Part shown: positions 7,980-15,835 of the stretch, piece by piece | How the letters are laid out: each line of letters opens with the position of its first letter | How positions within the stretch are numbered: the stretch's first letter is position 1 | Source: Peptostreptococcaceae bacterium oral taxon 113 str. W5053 | Lineage (GTDB): Bacteria > Bacillota > Clostridia > Tissierellales > Peptoniphilaceae | Assembly: GCA_000467935.1 (NCBI GenBank) | Contig: KI259834.1 | Span: forward strand, 1-64,000 | Reading direction: 5' to 3' | DNA length: 64,000 nucleotides | Made by a program: the position numbers and the translations under genes | The notes under the pieces: generated by a model | Seen by the model: the letters and a program-made list of their open reading frames with translations, nothing else | Told to the model about the DNA's origin: nothing | Database searches by the model: none

Positions 7980-9347
7980 CTACTTTCCAATACAAAAATC
8001 CGCAAAAATTTTATCGATGATATCCTCAGAAATATTTTCCCCGGTGATTTCCCCTAATTTTTCCCATGCGACTTTTAAAGAAACATCTATACAATCTATG
8101 GATACTTGGTGATTATAATCCTCCAAAGCCATTTCAAGTTCTTTCCGAGCTTCTTCCAAAAGATGAATTTGGCGAACATTGGTCAAAATGACACTCTCTT
8201 TTTGCAATTTTCCTGCTTCAAAAATTTCTGAAATATACTTTACCAACTCTTCCAAACCTTTTTTTTCAGTCATAGAACTTTTTATAATATAAGCATGAGG
8301 CAATTTTTTTAAAATTTCTTCCTTTGCTATTTTATCATCAATATCAATTTTGTTTAATAAAACTATCACCGGTTTTTGATTAATTAAATCTAAAATTTCT
8401 TTGTCTTCAGCAGTAACGCCTGTAGATTGATCCAATAAAAGTAAAATTAAGTCGGTTTTATCCAATAATTCAATTGTCTTATCCACACCAATTTTTTCTA
8501 CAATATCAGAAGTTTCTCTAATACCGGCGGTATCATTAATTTTTAATAAAATTCCATCCAAATTAATATATTCTTGAATAATATCTCTAGTGGTACCTGG
8601 AATATCTGTAACAATTGCACGATTTTCTTTCAACAGGGCATTCATCAAAGAAGATTTCCCCACATTAGGTTTTCCTAAAATTGTTGTTTCGATTCCATCT
8701 CTCAAAATTTTGCCATGATTTTTTGTGGATAAAATTTTATTTACCCGTTCTAAAATATTTTGAATTTTCACTCCGATTAATGATGTATCAATCTCATCTT
8801 CCAAATCTTCTGTAAAATTAATAATCATTTCTACATGAGCAAGTAAGGATAACATCTCTTGAGAAAGTTCTTCGATCTCTTCAGTAAGTCTACCTTGAAG
8901 TTGATTCATAGACGTTTTATGTTCCTGTTCAGTTTTTGCTTTAATTAAATCGATAACCGCTTCCGCTTGAACTAAATCAATACGACCATTTAAAAATGCA
9001 CGTTTTGTAAACTCTCCGGGTTCCGCCAATCGAATATCTTTATTTTTCAAAATACATTCTAAAACTCTTTTTGTACTGATTACTCCCCCATGCGTATAAA
9101 CTTCTACCATATCTTCTTTTGTATACGTATTTGGGGAAAACATCTCAACAAAAAGAACTTCATCCACTTTTTGTCCTTCTTTATTGACAATCCATCCATA
9201 TTGAAGCTTTCTATGTTCTCTTTTTATATCCGTTACCGGTAAAAAAATTTTTTGTCCGATTTCTAAAGCATTTTTTCCACTTATTCGAACAATACCGATC
9301 CCACTTTCACCTATAGCTGTAGAAATAGCACAAATCGTTTGTTCCAT
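7980..9347 (-). CDS. mnmE: tRNA modification GTPase MnmE (TrmE)
   Basis: 455-residue GTPase partner of MnmG. The N-terminal tetrahydrofolate-binding domain (about 1-118) is followed by a helical domain interrupted by the G domain, which shows the P-loop LGKPNVGKSS (about 225-234), DIPGTTRD and LNKID. The protein ends in CIGK, the C-terminal motif whose cysteine is needed for modification. A strong AGGAGG precedes the ATG, directly after the T-tract of a terminator-like hairpin that overlaps the jag stop codon, so this gene may be transcribed less than those upstream. Confidence 0.97.
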   Translation of the reverse strand: MEQTICAISTAIGESGIGIVRISGKNALEIGQKIFLPVTDIKREHRKLQYGWIVNKEGQKVDEVLFVEMFSPNTYTKEDMVEVYTHGGVISTKRVLECILKNKDIRLAEPGEFTKRAFLNGRIDLVQAEAVIDLIKAKTEQEHKTSMNQLQGRLTEEIEELSQEMLSLLAHVEMIINFTEDLEDEIDTSLIGVKIQNILERVNKILSTKNHGKILRDGIETTILGKPNVGKSSLMNALLKENRAIVTDIPGTTRDIIQEYINLDGILLKINDTAGIRETSDIVEKIGVDKTIELLDKTDLILLLLDQSTGVTAEDKEILDLINQKPVIVLLNKIDIDDKIAKEEILKKLPHAYIIKSSMTEKKGLEELVKYISEIFEAGKLQKESVILTNVRQIHLLEEARKELEMALEDYNHQVSIDCIDVSLKVAWEKLGEITGENISEDIIDKIFADFCIGK

Positions 9348-9357
9348 AATTCCTCCT

Positions 9358-9383
9358 ATAAAAAAACCCAGTTATAAACTGGG
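9358..9383 (-). terminator. Intra-operon terminator between jag and mnmE
   Basis: On the minus strand CCCAGT and ACTGGG (9383-9378 and 9372-9367) form a 6-bp stem followed by seven Ts. It includes the jag stop codon and is followed directly by the mnmE ribosome binding site. With no room for a separate mnmE promoter in between, it probably acts as a partial terminator within the operon. Confidence 0.75.
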
Positions 9384-10022
9384 CTTGGTTTGCTTTCTAT
9401 CTACTTGAATAATCAGGCGGCGATAAGGTTCTTTACCTTCACTGTATGAACTGACACCCTCCACATTTTGGAGTTCGGAATGAATAATTCTACGTTCATA
9501 AGGATTCATTGGTTCCAATTTCATATTTCGACCATAACGTTTTGCTTTCTGAGCCATTTTCTTTGCTAAAGCTCGAAGAGAAACTTCTCTTTTCTCACGA
9601 TATGATTGCGTATCTAAAAGAACACGAATATAATGATTGGAATATTGATTTGCCACAATATTAGCCAAGTATTGAAGAGAATCTAAAGTTTCTCCTCTTT
9701 TTCCAATTAAAATTCCTGCACTTTTTTCATCAACATGAGCTATTTCCAAATGAAGACCGTCCTCATCTTCAAAATACTCGACTTTGGCATCAACCCCCAT
9801 TTTTGAAACAATTTCTTCCAAAAAGGCTTTCGTTTTTTCCGGATATGTATCCTCTAAAACAACACGAATAACTGCGTCTTTTGAACCGATAATTCCAAAT
9901 AAACCTTTACTCGGCTCCTCCAAAACCTCAATTTGAACTTGATTTTCTTTAACTCCTAATTCCTGCAGAGCAGCCGCTTTGGCTTCTTTAATAGTTTTGG
10001 CTATCTTAGTGATTGATTTCAA
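9372..10022 (-). CDS. jag: RNA-binding protein Jag/KhpB (Jag_N-KH-R3H)
   Basis: 216 residues when started at TTG 10022. AGGAGG (10034-10029) lies six bases before this TTG, and the resulting N-terminus MKSITKIAKTIKEAK matches the Jag_N domain; the upstream ATG at 10037 falls ahead of that SD sequence and adds five unconserved residues. Domains in order are Jag_N (about 1-50), KH with GKRGETLDSLQYL (about 90-135) and R3H with PMNPYERRIIHSELQ (about 172-187). KhpB pairs with KhpA to bind RNA and influences cell division and envelope growth in Firmicutes. It overlaps the end of yidC by 17 bases. Confidence 0.95.
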   Translation of the reverse strand: MKSITKIAKTIKEAKAAALQELGVKENQVQIEVLEEPSKGLFGIIGSKDAVIRVVLEDTYPEKTKAFLEEIVSKMGVDAKVEYFEDEDGLHLEIAHVDEKSAGILIGKRGETLDSLQYLANIVANQYSNHYIRVLLDTQSYREKREVSLRALAKKMAQKAKRYGRNMKLEPMNPYERRIIHSELQNVEGVSSYSEGKEPYRRLIIQVDRKQTKPSL

Positions 10023-10737
10023 TACGATCCTCCTCATTTTTTTCCTCTGAAGATAATTTCTTTTGAAGCAATAAACGAATAATTGTGTTAACGATATTGC
10101 TGGTCATCCAATAAAGGAATGCTCCTGCGGGAATACCCTTCGCGGAAATGAAAATAATAAGAGGAAATACATAAATCATTGTTGCCATCGGATTTTTTTC
10201 GTTGGAATCCGAAGGCGGCATCATTAATTTCATGGTAATAAATTGTAATGCAGCATTGATTAGCGGCATCCCATAAAGATATGGATCTGCTAAACCTAAA
10301 TCTTTAATCCAGAAAAAATTCTTTTGAATTGTCGCATACATAGCCGGATCACTGAAAATATATTTTCCCGGTTCCCTCATAACCCACCAAAAAGCGAGCA
10401 TTATCGGCCACATTGCCAACATGGGTAAACAACCGGCTGACATTTTATAATCATGTTTTTTATAAAGCTCTTGAATTTTATGATTTAATAATTCCGGTTG
10501 ATTTTTAAATTTCTTCTGTATTTCTTTTAATTCAGGTTGTATTTTTTTTATTTTTTCCTGAGACTTCACTTGAGATTTTGTCACAGGAATCAAAAGAATA
10601 TTATAAATGATTGTTGCTACAATAATTGAAATTGCCAGATAAGACACATATTTCGGCTCGCTGCCAATACCAGATACCAATGCATATACATAGCGAATAA
10701 GATATCCTAAAATATCTGTTAAAATTTTTTTAATCAA
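10006..10737 (-). CDS. yidC: Membrane protein insertase YidC
   Basis: 243-residue YidC/Oxa1/Alb3 insertase that puts membrane proteins into the cytoplasmic membrane alone or with Sec. It has the conserved segments of the core domain: the cytoplasmic coiled-coil KKIQPELKEIQKKFKNQPE, then AGCLPMLAMWPIMLAFWWV, then the paired C-terminal membrane segments. The basic tail (LLQKKLSSEEKNEED) is typical. No lipobox cysteine is seen at the N-terminus, unlike Bacillus SpoIIIJ. It lies between yidD and jag in the standard order. Confidence 0.95.
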   Translation of the reverse strand: MIKKILTDILGYLIRYVYALVSGIGSEPKYVSYLAISIIVATIIYNILLIPVTKSQVKSQEKIKKIQPELKEIQKKFKNQPELLNHKIQELYKKHDYKMSAGCLPMLAMWPIMLAFWWVMREPGKYIFSDPAMYATIQKNFFWIKDLGLADPYLYGMPLINAALQFITMKLMMPPSDSNEKNPMATMIYVFPLIIFISAKGIPAGAFLYWMTSNIVNTIIRLLLQKKLSSEEKNEEDRIEINH

Positions 10738-10752
10738 AAAAATTCCTCCTAC

Positions 10753-10971
10753 CTATTTGACGGGATCATAACCGCCTTTACTCAAAGGATTACAACGAAG
10801 AATCCTCCAAACACTCATAAAAAAAGCCTTATAAAAAGGATATTTATGAAATGCCTCCATTGCATATTCAGAACATGTGGGAGTAAAGCGGCATTTTCCT
10901 GAGCCGAGCCAAGGTGATATTAGTTTTTGATATCCTTTAATCAATAGAATAAAAATCTTACCCAACATCAT
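10753..10971 (-). CDS. yidD: Membrane protein insertion efficiency factor YidD
   Basis: 72 residues, normal length. The family core KCRFTPTCSEYAMEAFHKY with its two conserved cysteines, and CNPLSKGGYDPVK at the C-terminus, are intact. The N-terminal amphipathic helix attaches it to the membrane next to YidC. Its ATG overlaps the rnpA stop (ATGA). Confidence 0.95.
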   Translation of the reverse strand: MMLGKIFILLIKGYQKLISPWLGSGKCRFTPTCSEYAMEAFHKYPFYKAFFMSVWRILRCNPLSKGGYDPVK

Positions 10972-11309
10972 CTTTTTCCCTTTTCTGATATAGATAAAAT
11001 GTATAATAAAGATTTTTCCAATTTTTTAAATGAAAATCCCAATATTTTCTTTTTCGGCACAATAATTACATTATAACCTTTCGGAATTAATTGGAAGTGA
11101 TGTCTTATGATTTCTTTTAACCTACGCTTCAAATAGTTTCGAATTACTGCATTACCAATCTTTTTATTGACAGTAAAACCCACCTTAGACTCATCTTTTA
11201 AACCGTTTTTTAAAAAATAAACGGTAAATTTATCGTCCCAAATCCTTCTTCCTTTTTTATAAACTTTTTGAAAATCTTTATTATCTCTTAAGCGCTTATT
11301 TTTTTCCAC
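10968..11309 (-). CDS. rnpA: Ribonuclease P protein component
   Basis: 113-residue protein subunit of RNase P, which removes the 5' leader of tRNAs. The RNA-binding motif is seen as IRNYLKRRLKEIIRHH (about 68-83). The start is a GTG at 11309, 12 bases after the rpmH stop; no clear Shine-Dalgarno precedes it and no ATG is available, so translation is probably coupled to rpmH. Confidence 0.95.
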   Translation of the reverse strand: MEKNKRLRDNKDFQKVYKKGRRIWDDKFTVYFLKNGLKDESKVGFTVNKKIGNAVIRNYLKRRLKEIIRHHFQLIPKGYNVIIVPKKKILGFSFKKLEKSLLYILSISEKGKR

Positions 11310-11321
11310 CTTAATTAAAAA

Positions 11322-11456
11322 CTATGCAGATAATACTTTTCTGCCTTTTTGTCTTCTTCTTTTTAAGACGAGACGACCATTTTTTGTTCTCATTCTTTCG
11401 CGAAAACCATGATTTCTTTTTCTTTTAATAATACTTGGTTGAAATGTTCTTTTCAT
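11322..11456 (-). CDS. rpmH: 50S ribosomal protein L34
   Basis: 44 residues beginning MKRTFQPSIIKRKRNHGFRE and ending RKVLSA, essentially the invariant L34 sequence. GAGGAGGTG lies just upstream of the ATG. It heads the leftward operon under a consensus promoter at 11524-11552. Confidence 0.98.
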   Translation of the reverse strand: MKRTFQPSIIKRKRNHGFRERMRTKNGRLVLKRRRQKGRKVLSA

Positions 11457-11854
11457 GAAAAACACCTCCTCAAAATAATTTAACGATAAAACACCATTTT
11501 ATCTTCATAAAACATCCCCTTAAATTATAGATAGCCCACTCTTAAATGTCAAGAAAATCCCATTTTAAAAATATCTTCACTACTTATCCACAAAAACATT
11601 CAAGTGTGCAAAACAATTGTGGATAAATAATGAGTTTAAGTTTTATAATATTCATAAATCATGTAAAATCAATAATTTTACTTTATTTATTTTTTATTTC
11701 TTTGTGTTTAACTTTGTGGATAAAATTAATTATTGTTTTTTTAAAAAACTTTTTATCCACATTATCCACAACGAAATATATTTTTTAATCTTTTTTTGTG
11801 GAAAAATATGATAAAATTATATTATAATGGAATTGTTTTTTAAGGAGAATCTCT
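11457..11854. other. oriC: Chromosomal replication origin oriC (dnaA-upstream part)
   Basis: The gap between rpmH and dnaA holds exact DnaA boxes TTATCCACA at 11584-11592, 11753-11761 and 11762-11770 (plus) and at 11618-11626 and 11715-11723 (minus), with a variant TTTTCCACA at 11797-11805 (minus). The intervening sequence, especially about 11640-11750, is extremely A+T-rich and could unwind. Gene orientation flips here: genes to the left are on the minus strand and genes to the right are on the plus strand, as expected for co-directional replication and transcription. A TATAAT-like element at 11823-11828 may belong to the dnaA promoter. Confidence 0.95.
11524..11552 (-). promoter_or_regulatory. 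Consensus promoter of the rpmH-rnpA-yidD-yidC-jag operon
   Basis: On the minus strand TTGACA (11552-11547) and TATAAT (11529-11524) are spaced by exactly 17 bases. The rpmH ATG lies about 70 bases downstream. Confidence 0.88.
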
Positions 11855-13219
11855 ATGAACGATATTACCTCATTATGGAATAATGTCTCTAAATTATTAG
11901 AAATCAAAATTGGAAAAATTAACTATGGGACGTGGATTGAACCCTTAAAATTGATTAAATTGGATGAAGAACATTTGATGCTTCATGCACCTAATCAATT
12001 CACAAAACGTATGATTCAAATTCGTTTTTTAAAAGACATTGAATCTACTATTCGTTTTTATTTAAAATTACCTCCAGAAGCTACTTTAAGTGTAAGCATT
12101 ATCGAACCCAGTGAAGAATATGAATTTAATGAAGAAGAAAATAATCATACATCTATTATCTTTAAAAACAATGAATCTTTCATTGAAGATACAGATATGA
12201 ATGATGAAATAAAAGCAGAATTAACATTTAATAATTTTATATGTGGAAAAAATAATGAATTTGCTTTAGCTAGTGCAAAAGCGGTAGCCGAAAATCCTGC
12301 AAAAGAATATAATCCTTTATTTATATGGGGAGGAGTTGGACTTGGAAAAACTCATTTAATGAAAGCCTGTGCACATCAAATTAAACTTAACAATCCATCC
12401 GCTAAAGTTTTTTATTTCACGGCTGAAAAATTTGCCAATGAATTAATTGAAAAAATACAACATAAAAAAATGGATGATTTCAGAAATAAATATCGTAATC
12501 TAGATATTCTATTAGTTGATGACATTCAATTTATTGCTGGAAAAAAAACAACAGAAGAAGAATTTTTCAATACATTTAATGAACTTTATGAAATGCATAA
12601 ACAAATTATTATCACAAGTGATAAGCCTCCAGGAGAAATCGAAACGCTAGAGGAAAGACTGCGATCTAGATTCAGTATGGGCTTAATTACCGGCGTTTCA
12701 CCTCCGGAATACGAAGTTCGTATGGCAATCCTTCAACAAACAGTAGAAAATCATGGTTATAATATTCCAAAGGAAGTTTTAGATTATATTGCCAATATTT
12801 ATACCGATGATATTCGAAAATTAAAAGGAGCTCTATTAAGCATTGCAGCGCATGCTAAAATATTTACAAAAAATAAAATTGATTTGGATTTAGCAAAAAA
12901 ATACTTTTCTCAGCTATTACAAAAAGAAGAAAAAAAAATAACTCCACTACTTATTAAAGAGCAAATTTGTAAAACATATAATATCTCTATGGAAGAACTC
13001 TTGTCGAAAACAAGATCTAAAAATATTGCCTTTCCAAGACAAATATGCATGTATTTATTCCGAGAATTAACAGATTTATCTTTGGTAAATATAGCCAATG
13101 AATTTGGCAGAGACCATACCACAGTTATCCACGGAATCGAAAAAATAAAATCAATGATTATAAAAGATGTTGATTTCAAAGAAACCGTAGAAAATTTAAT
13201 TCAAAAAATCAAAGCATAG
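11855..13219 (+). CDS. dnaA: Chromosomal replication initiator DnaA
   Basis: 454 residues. Domain I (about 1-80) and a short acidic domain II (about 81-120) precede the AAA+ domain III with Walker A GGVGLGKTH (159-167) and Walker B LLVDDIQFI. Domain IV has the DnaA-box reading helix GRDHTTVIHG (418-427). It binds the TTATCCACA boxes on both sides of its own gene and opens the origin. AAGGAG sits about 8 bases before the ATG. Boxes in its upstream region suggest autoregulation. Confidence 0.98.
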   Translation: MNDITSLWNNVSKLLEIKIGKINYGTWIEPLKLIKLDEEHLMLHAPNQFTKRMIQIRFLKDIESTIRFYLKLPPEATLSVSIIEPSEEYEFNEEENNHTSIIFKNNESFIEDTDMNDEIKAELTFNNFICGKNNEFALASAKAVAENPAKEYNPLFIWGGVGLGKTHLMKACAHQIKLNNPSAKVFYFTAEKFANELIEKIQHKKMDDFRNKYRNLDILLVDDIQFIAGKKTTEEEFFNTFNELYEMHKQIIITSDKPPGEIETLEERLRSRFSMGLITGVSPPEYEVRMAILQQTVENHGYNIPKEVLDYIANIYTDDIRKLKGALLSIAAHAKIFTKNKIDLDLAKKYFSQLLQKEEKKITPLLIKEQICKTYNISMEELLSKTRSKNIAFPRQICMYLFRELTDLSLVNIANEFGRDHTTVIHGIEKIKSMIIKDVDFKETVENLIQKIKA

Positions 13220-13376
13220 TTTAAAACCTATCCTTAATTTATCCATAGAAAAATTTAATTTATCCTTTTTAAATTCTTCTATGATATGAAGGATAAAGCC
13301 AGTTATCCACATTATCCACAAATCCTACTACTAATACTAATATCTTATTATTCTTATTTTTAAGGAGAAAATTGAA
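13220..13376. other. dnaA-dnaN spacer with a tandem DnaA-box pair
   Basis: Two exact TTATCCACA boxes abut at 13303-13311 and 13312-13320, the same 18-base tandem arrangement found at 11753-11770. A weaker TTATCCATA is at 13239-13247, and TTTATCCTT/AAGGATAAA (13259-13267, 13289-13297) form a 9-bp inverted repeat. Together with the upstream boxes this suggests a bipartite origin flanking dnaA. Confidence 0.8.
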
Positions 13377-14474
13377 ATGAAATTAAGTATACAACAAAAA
13401 AATCTACTGAAACATATAAATATTGCTCAAAGAGCTATTGGAACTCATACGACTTTACCTGTTTTAGAAGGTATTTATCTTATTGCAAAAGACAATACGT
13501 TAGAATTAATAGCAACAGATTTAAAAATCAGTATTCATTCAAAAGTTGACGCCTTAGTTAAAGAAGAAGGCGAAATTATTGTTAATTCCAATTTATTTGG
13601 AAATATCATTCGAAAACTTCCGGATGAAATTGTTGAATTGGAGGCCAATGATAATTTATTGCAAATAAAATGTGCTTATTCATCTTTTAGTATTCATCTT
13701 TATGAAGAAGATGAATATCCATCAATATTTAATGAAGAGAATGGAGATATGGTTACAATTTCATCCGGAAGTTTAAAAGATAGTATCTCTCAAACGGTAT
13801 TTGCTACCAGTCAAGAGTTAACAAAACCCATTCTTACTGGTGTATTAATGAATCAAAAAAGTAAAAAAATTGATTTTGTGGCATTAGATGGATATCGTAT
13901 TGCTATTAAAACGTTAATGATGGAAAAAGAGAATGAAAAACAAGTCATCATTCCTGCAAAAGCTCTTCAAGAATTAAATCGGATCCTTCCGGAAGAAGGG
14001 GATACTTTAATTAAAATTCTTAAAGGTAGTGTGGTTTTTGAGTTTGAAGGAACTCGGTTATTTACTCGATTATTAGATGGAAATTTTATTCAATATGAAA
14101 CGGTTATTGAATCTGTTTTTTCAACATATTTTTCAGTCAATCGAAAATCTTTGGAAGAGTCCATTGAGAGAGCTGCATTATTATCTAGAGAAGAACGGAC
14201 TAATTTAATTAAATTAGATTTAAATTCAGGACGATTAACAATTACTTCCAATACAGAAATCGGTCATGTAACGGAAATAGTCGATGGAAAACAGGAAGGA
14301 GAAAATTTAATTATTGCCTTTAATGCTAGATATTTAATGGAAGGAATTAAAGCTATGAGAGAGTCTGAAATTAAAATGAAATTTTCAGGACCTTTAAGAG
14401 CTTGTATTATAGAAGAATTAAATGAAAATCCTGATTTCATTTATGTTGTATTACCGGTTAAATTAGCGGAGTAG
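13377..14474 (+). CDS. dnaN: DNA polymerase III beta sliding clamp
   Basis: 365-residue processivity clamp that encircles DNA and tethers the replicative polymerase. The three-domain architecture is present at the usual length, with the family's N-terminal pattern (LEGIYLIA, ATDLKISI) and C-terminal VVLPVKL. AAGGAG precedes the ATG, and the gene is downstream of the tandem DnaA boxes, so DnaA may also influence it. Confidence 0.97.
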   Translation: MKLSIQQKNLLKHINIAQRAIGTHTTLPVLEGIYLIAKDNTLELIATDLKISIHSKVDALVKEEGEIIVNSNLFGNIIRKLPDEIVELEANDNLLQIKCAYSSFSIHLYEEDEYPSIFNEENGDMVTISSGSLKDSISQTVFATSQELTKPILTGVLMNQKSKKIDFVALDGYRIAIKTLMMEKENEKQVIIPAKALQELNRILPEEGDTLIKILKGSVVFEFEGTRLFTRLLDGNFIQYETVIESVFSTYFSVNRKSLEESIERAALLSREERTNLIKLDLNSGRLTITSNTEIGHVTEIVDGKQEGENLIIAFNARYLMEGIKAMRESEIKMKFSGPLRACIIEELNENPDFIYVVLPVKLAE

Positions 14475-14477
14475 AAT

Positions 14478-14681
14478 ATGAAAATAAAATATAAAGAAAA
14501 TATAACATTGGGGATGACTTTAAAAATATCCGGATTTATTCAAACGGGAGGAGAAGCTAAAACCAGAATCCAACAGGGAGAAGTTCGATTAAACGGAGAA
14601 GTAGAGACACAGAGAGGAAAAAAACTTACCATAGGAGATTATATTGAATTTAATGAAGATTATATTGAGATAATCAAGTGA
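14478..14681 (+). CDS. yaaA: S4-domain RNA-binding protein YaaA
   Basis: 67 residues forming a single S4 domain (TLGMTLKISGFIQTGGEAKT, then GEVRLNGEVETQRGKKL). This small protein is regularly found between dnaN and recF in Firmicutes; its exact role is not established. It starts three bases after the dnaN stop. Confidence 0.9.
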   Translation: MKIKYKENITLGMTLKISGFIQTGGEAKTRIQQGEVRLNGEVETQRGKKLTIGDYIEFNEDYIEIIK

Positions 14682-14691
14682 GGTGTAATTA

Positions 14692-15813
14692 TTGCATTTA
14701 AAGGAAATTCGATTAAGAAATTTTCGAAATTATATAGACGAAAATATAAAGTTTCATCCGAAAATTAATTGGATTTTCGGTGATAATGCTCAAGGAAAAA
14801 CCAATTTGGTGGAAGCTATCTATTTATTGATGAAAGGAATATCTTTTCGAGGAAATAAAGAAGATTGGTTAAAATTTCAAGAAAATCATTGTTATATACA
14901 GGGAATATTTGAAGAAAAAGGTAGAGAATTTGAAGTTGAATTAAACTTATCACAAAATGAGAACAAAAAAATCAGTATAAACAAAGAAATAATTAAAAAT
15001 AAAAGTGATATATTAAAATTATTTCATTGTGTTATTTTTTCCCCGGAAGATTTAAGATTGGTAAAAGATGGCCCTTATTTAAGGAGAAAATATATTGATT
15101 ATTTTATTCAATCAGCTATGCCTGAATATGAAAAAATCATAAAAATTTATGATCGAATACTATTACAAAGAAACAATTTATTAAAATATAATCAAAAGAG
15201 TTTTTATTTTAAAGAACAAATACGAGTATTAAATCATCAATTCTTAGAGGTTGGGGCAGAAGTGTTATTTTTAAGAAAAAAGTATACGGATATTTTGAAT
15301 GCTTTGGCAAAAAATATCCATCGTCAATTAACCTGGAACAAAGAAGATCTTTTGATTATATACGATTCTCCTTTTATATTTTTGAATTCAAAACAAGCTT
15401 TATCGAAAGAAGAAATAAGAGAAAATTTTATTCAAGCCATGAAAGAGTCCTTTTTAGCAGATAGGGAAAAACAAGTTACAACAATAGGTCCTCATCGAGA
15501 TGATTTAAAAATCATAATCAATAAAATGGATATTCGTTATTATGCTTCTCAAGGTCAACAACGAACAGCAATTCTTAGTTTAAAATTAAGTGAAATGAAA
15601 TTAATTGAAAATACATTTTACAGAAAACCAATTTTACTTTTAGATGATATTTTTTCTGAATTAGATGAAAATAGACAAGAATATTTATTACAAACTATGG
15701 GAGATGGACAGATTTTCATTACTACAACCAATCAATGGACAGAACAAAATATACGTGGAGAACGATATTATATAAAAGAAGGCAGAATTTTAGATGAAAA
15801 ACTTCTTTTTTAA
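14692..15813 (+). CDS. recF: DNA replication and repair protein RecF
   Basis: 373-residue SMC-like ATPase that helps load RecA at gaps. Walker A is FGDNAQGKTNLVEAI (about 29-43), the signature motif is YASQGQQRTAILSLKLSE, and Walker B is PILLLDDIFSELDENR. The start is a TTG at 14692 with AGGTG seven bases upstream; the resulting MHLKEIRLRNFRNY matches the family's N-terminus, and no ATG precedes it. Confidence 0.96.
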   Translation: MHLKEIRLRNFRNYIDENIKFHPKINWIFGDNAQGKTNLVEAIYLLMKGISFRGNKEDWLKFQENHCYIQGIFEEKGREFEVELNLSQNENKKISINKEIIKNKSDILKLFHCVIFSPEDLRLVKDGPYLRRKYIDYFIQSAMPEYEKIIKIYDRILLQRNNLLKYNQKSFYFKEQIRVLNHQFLEVGAEVLFLRKKYTDILNALAKNIHRQLTWNKEDLLIIYDSPFIFLNSKQALSKEEIRENFIQAMKESFLADREKQVTTIGPHRDDLKIIINKMDIRYYASQGQQRTAILSLKLSEMKLIENTFYRKPILLLDDIFSELDENRQEYLLQTMGDGQIFITTTNQWTEQNIRGERYYIKEGRILDEKLLF

Positions 15814-15835
15814 GCAAAAGAAAGGATTTTAAGAT

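Noticed and set aside
10023..10037. ATG 10037 as the start of jag
   Set aside because: The ATG precedes the AGGAGG, which instead positions TTG 10022; the family N-terminus also starts there.
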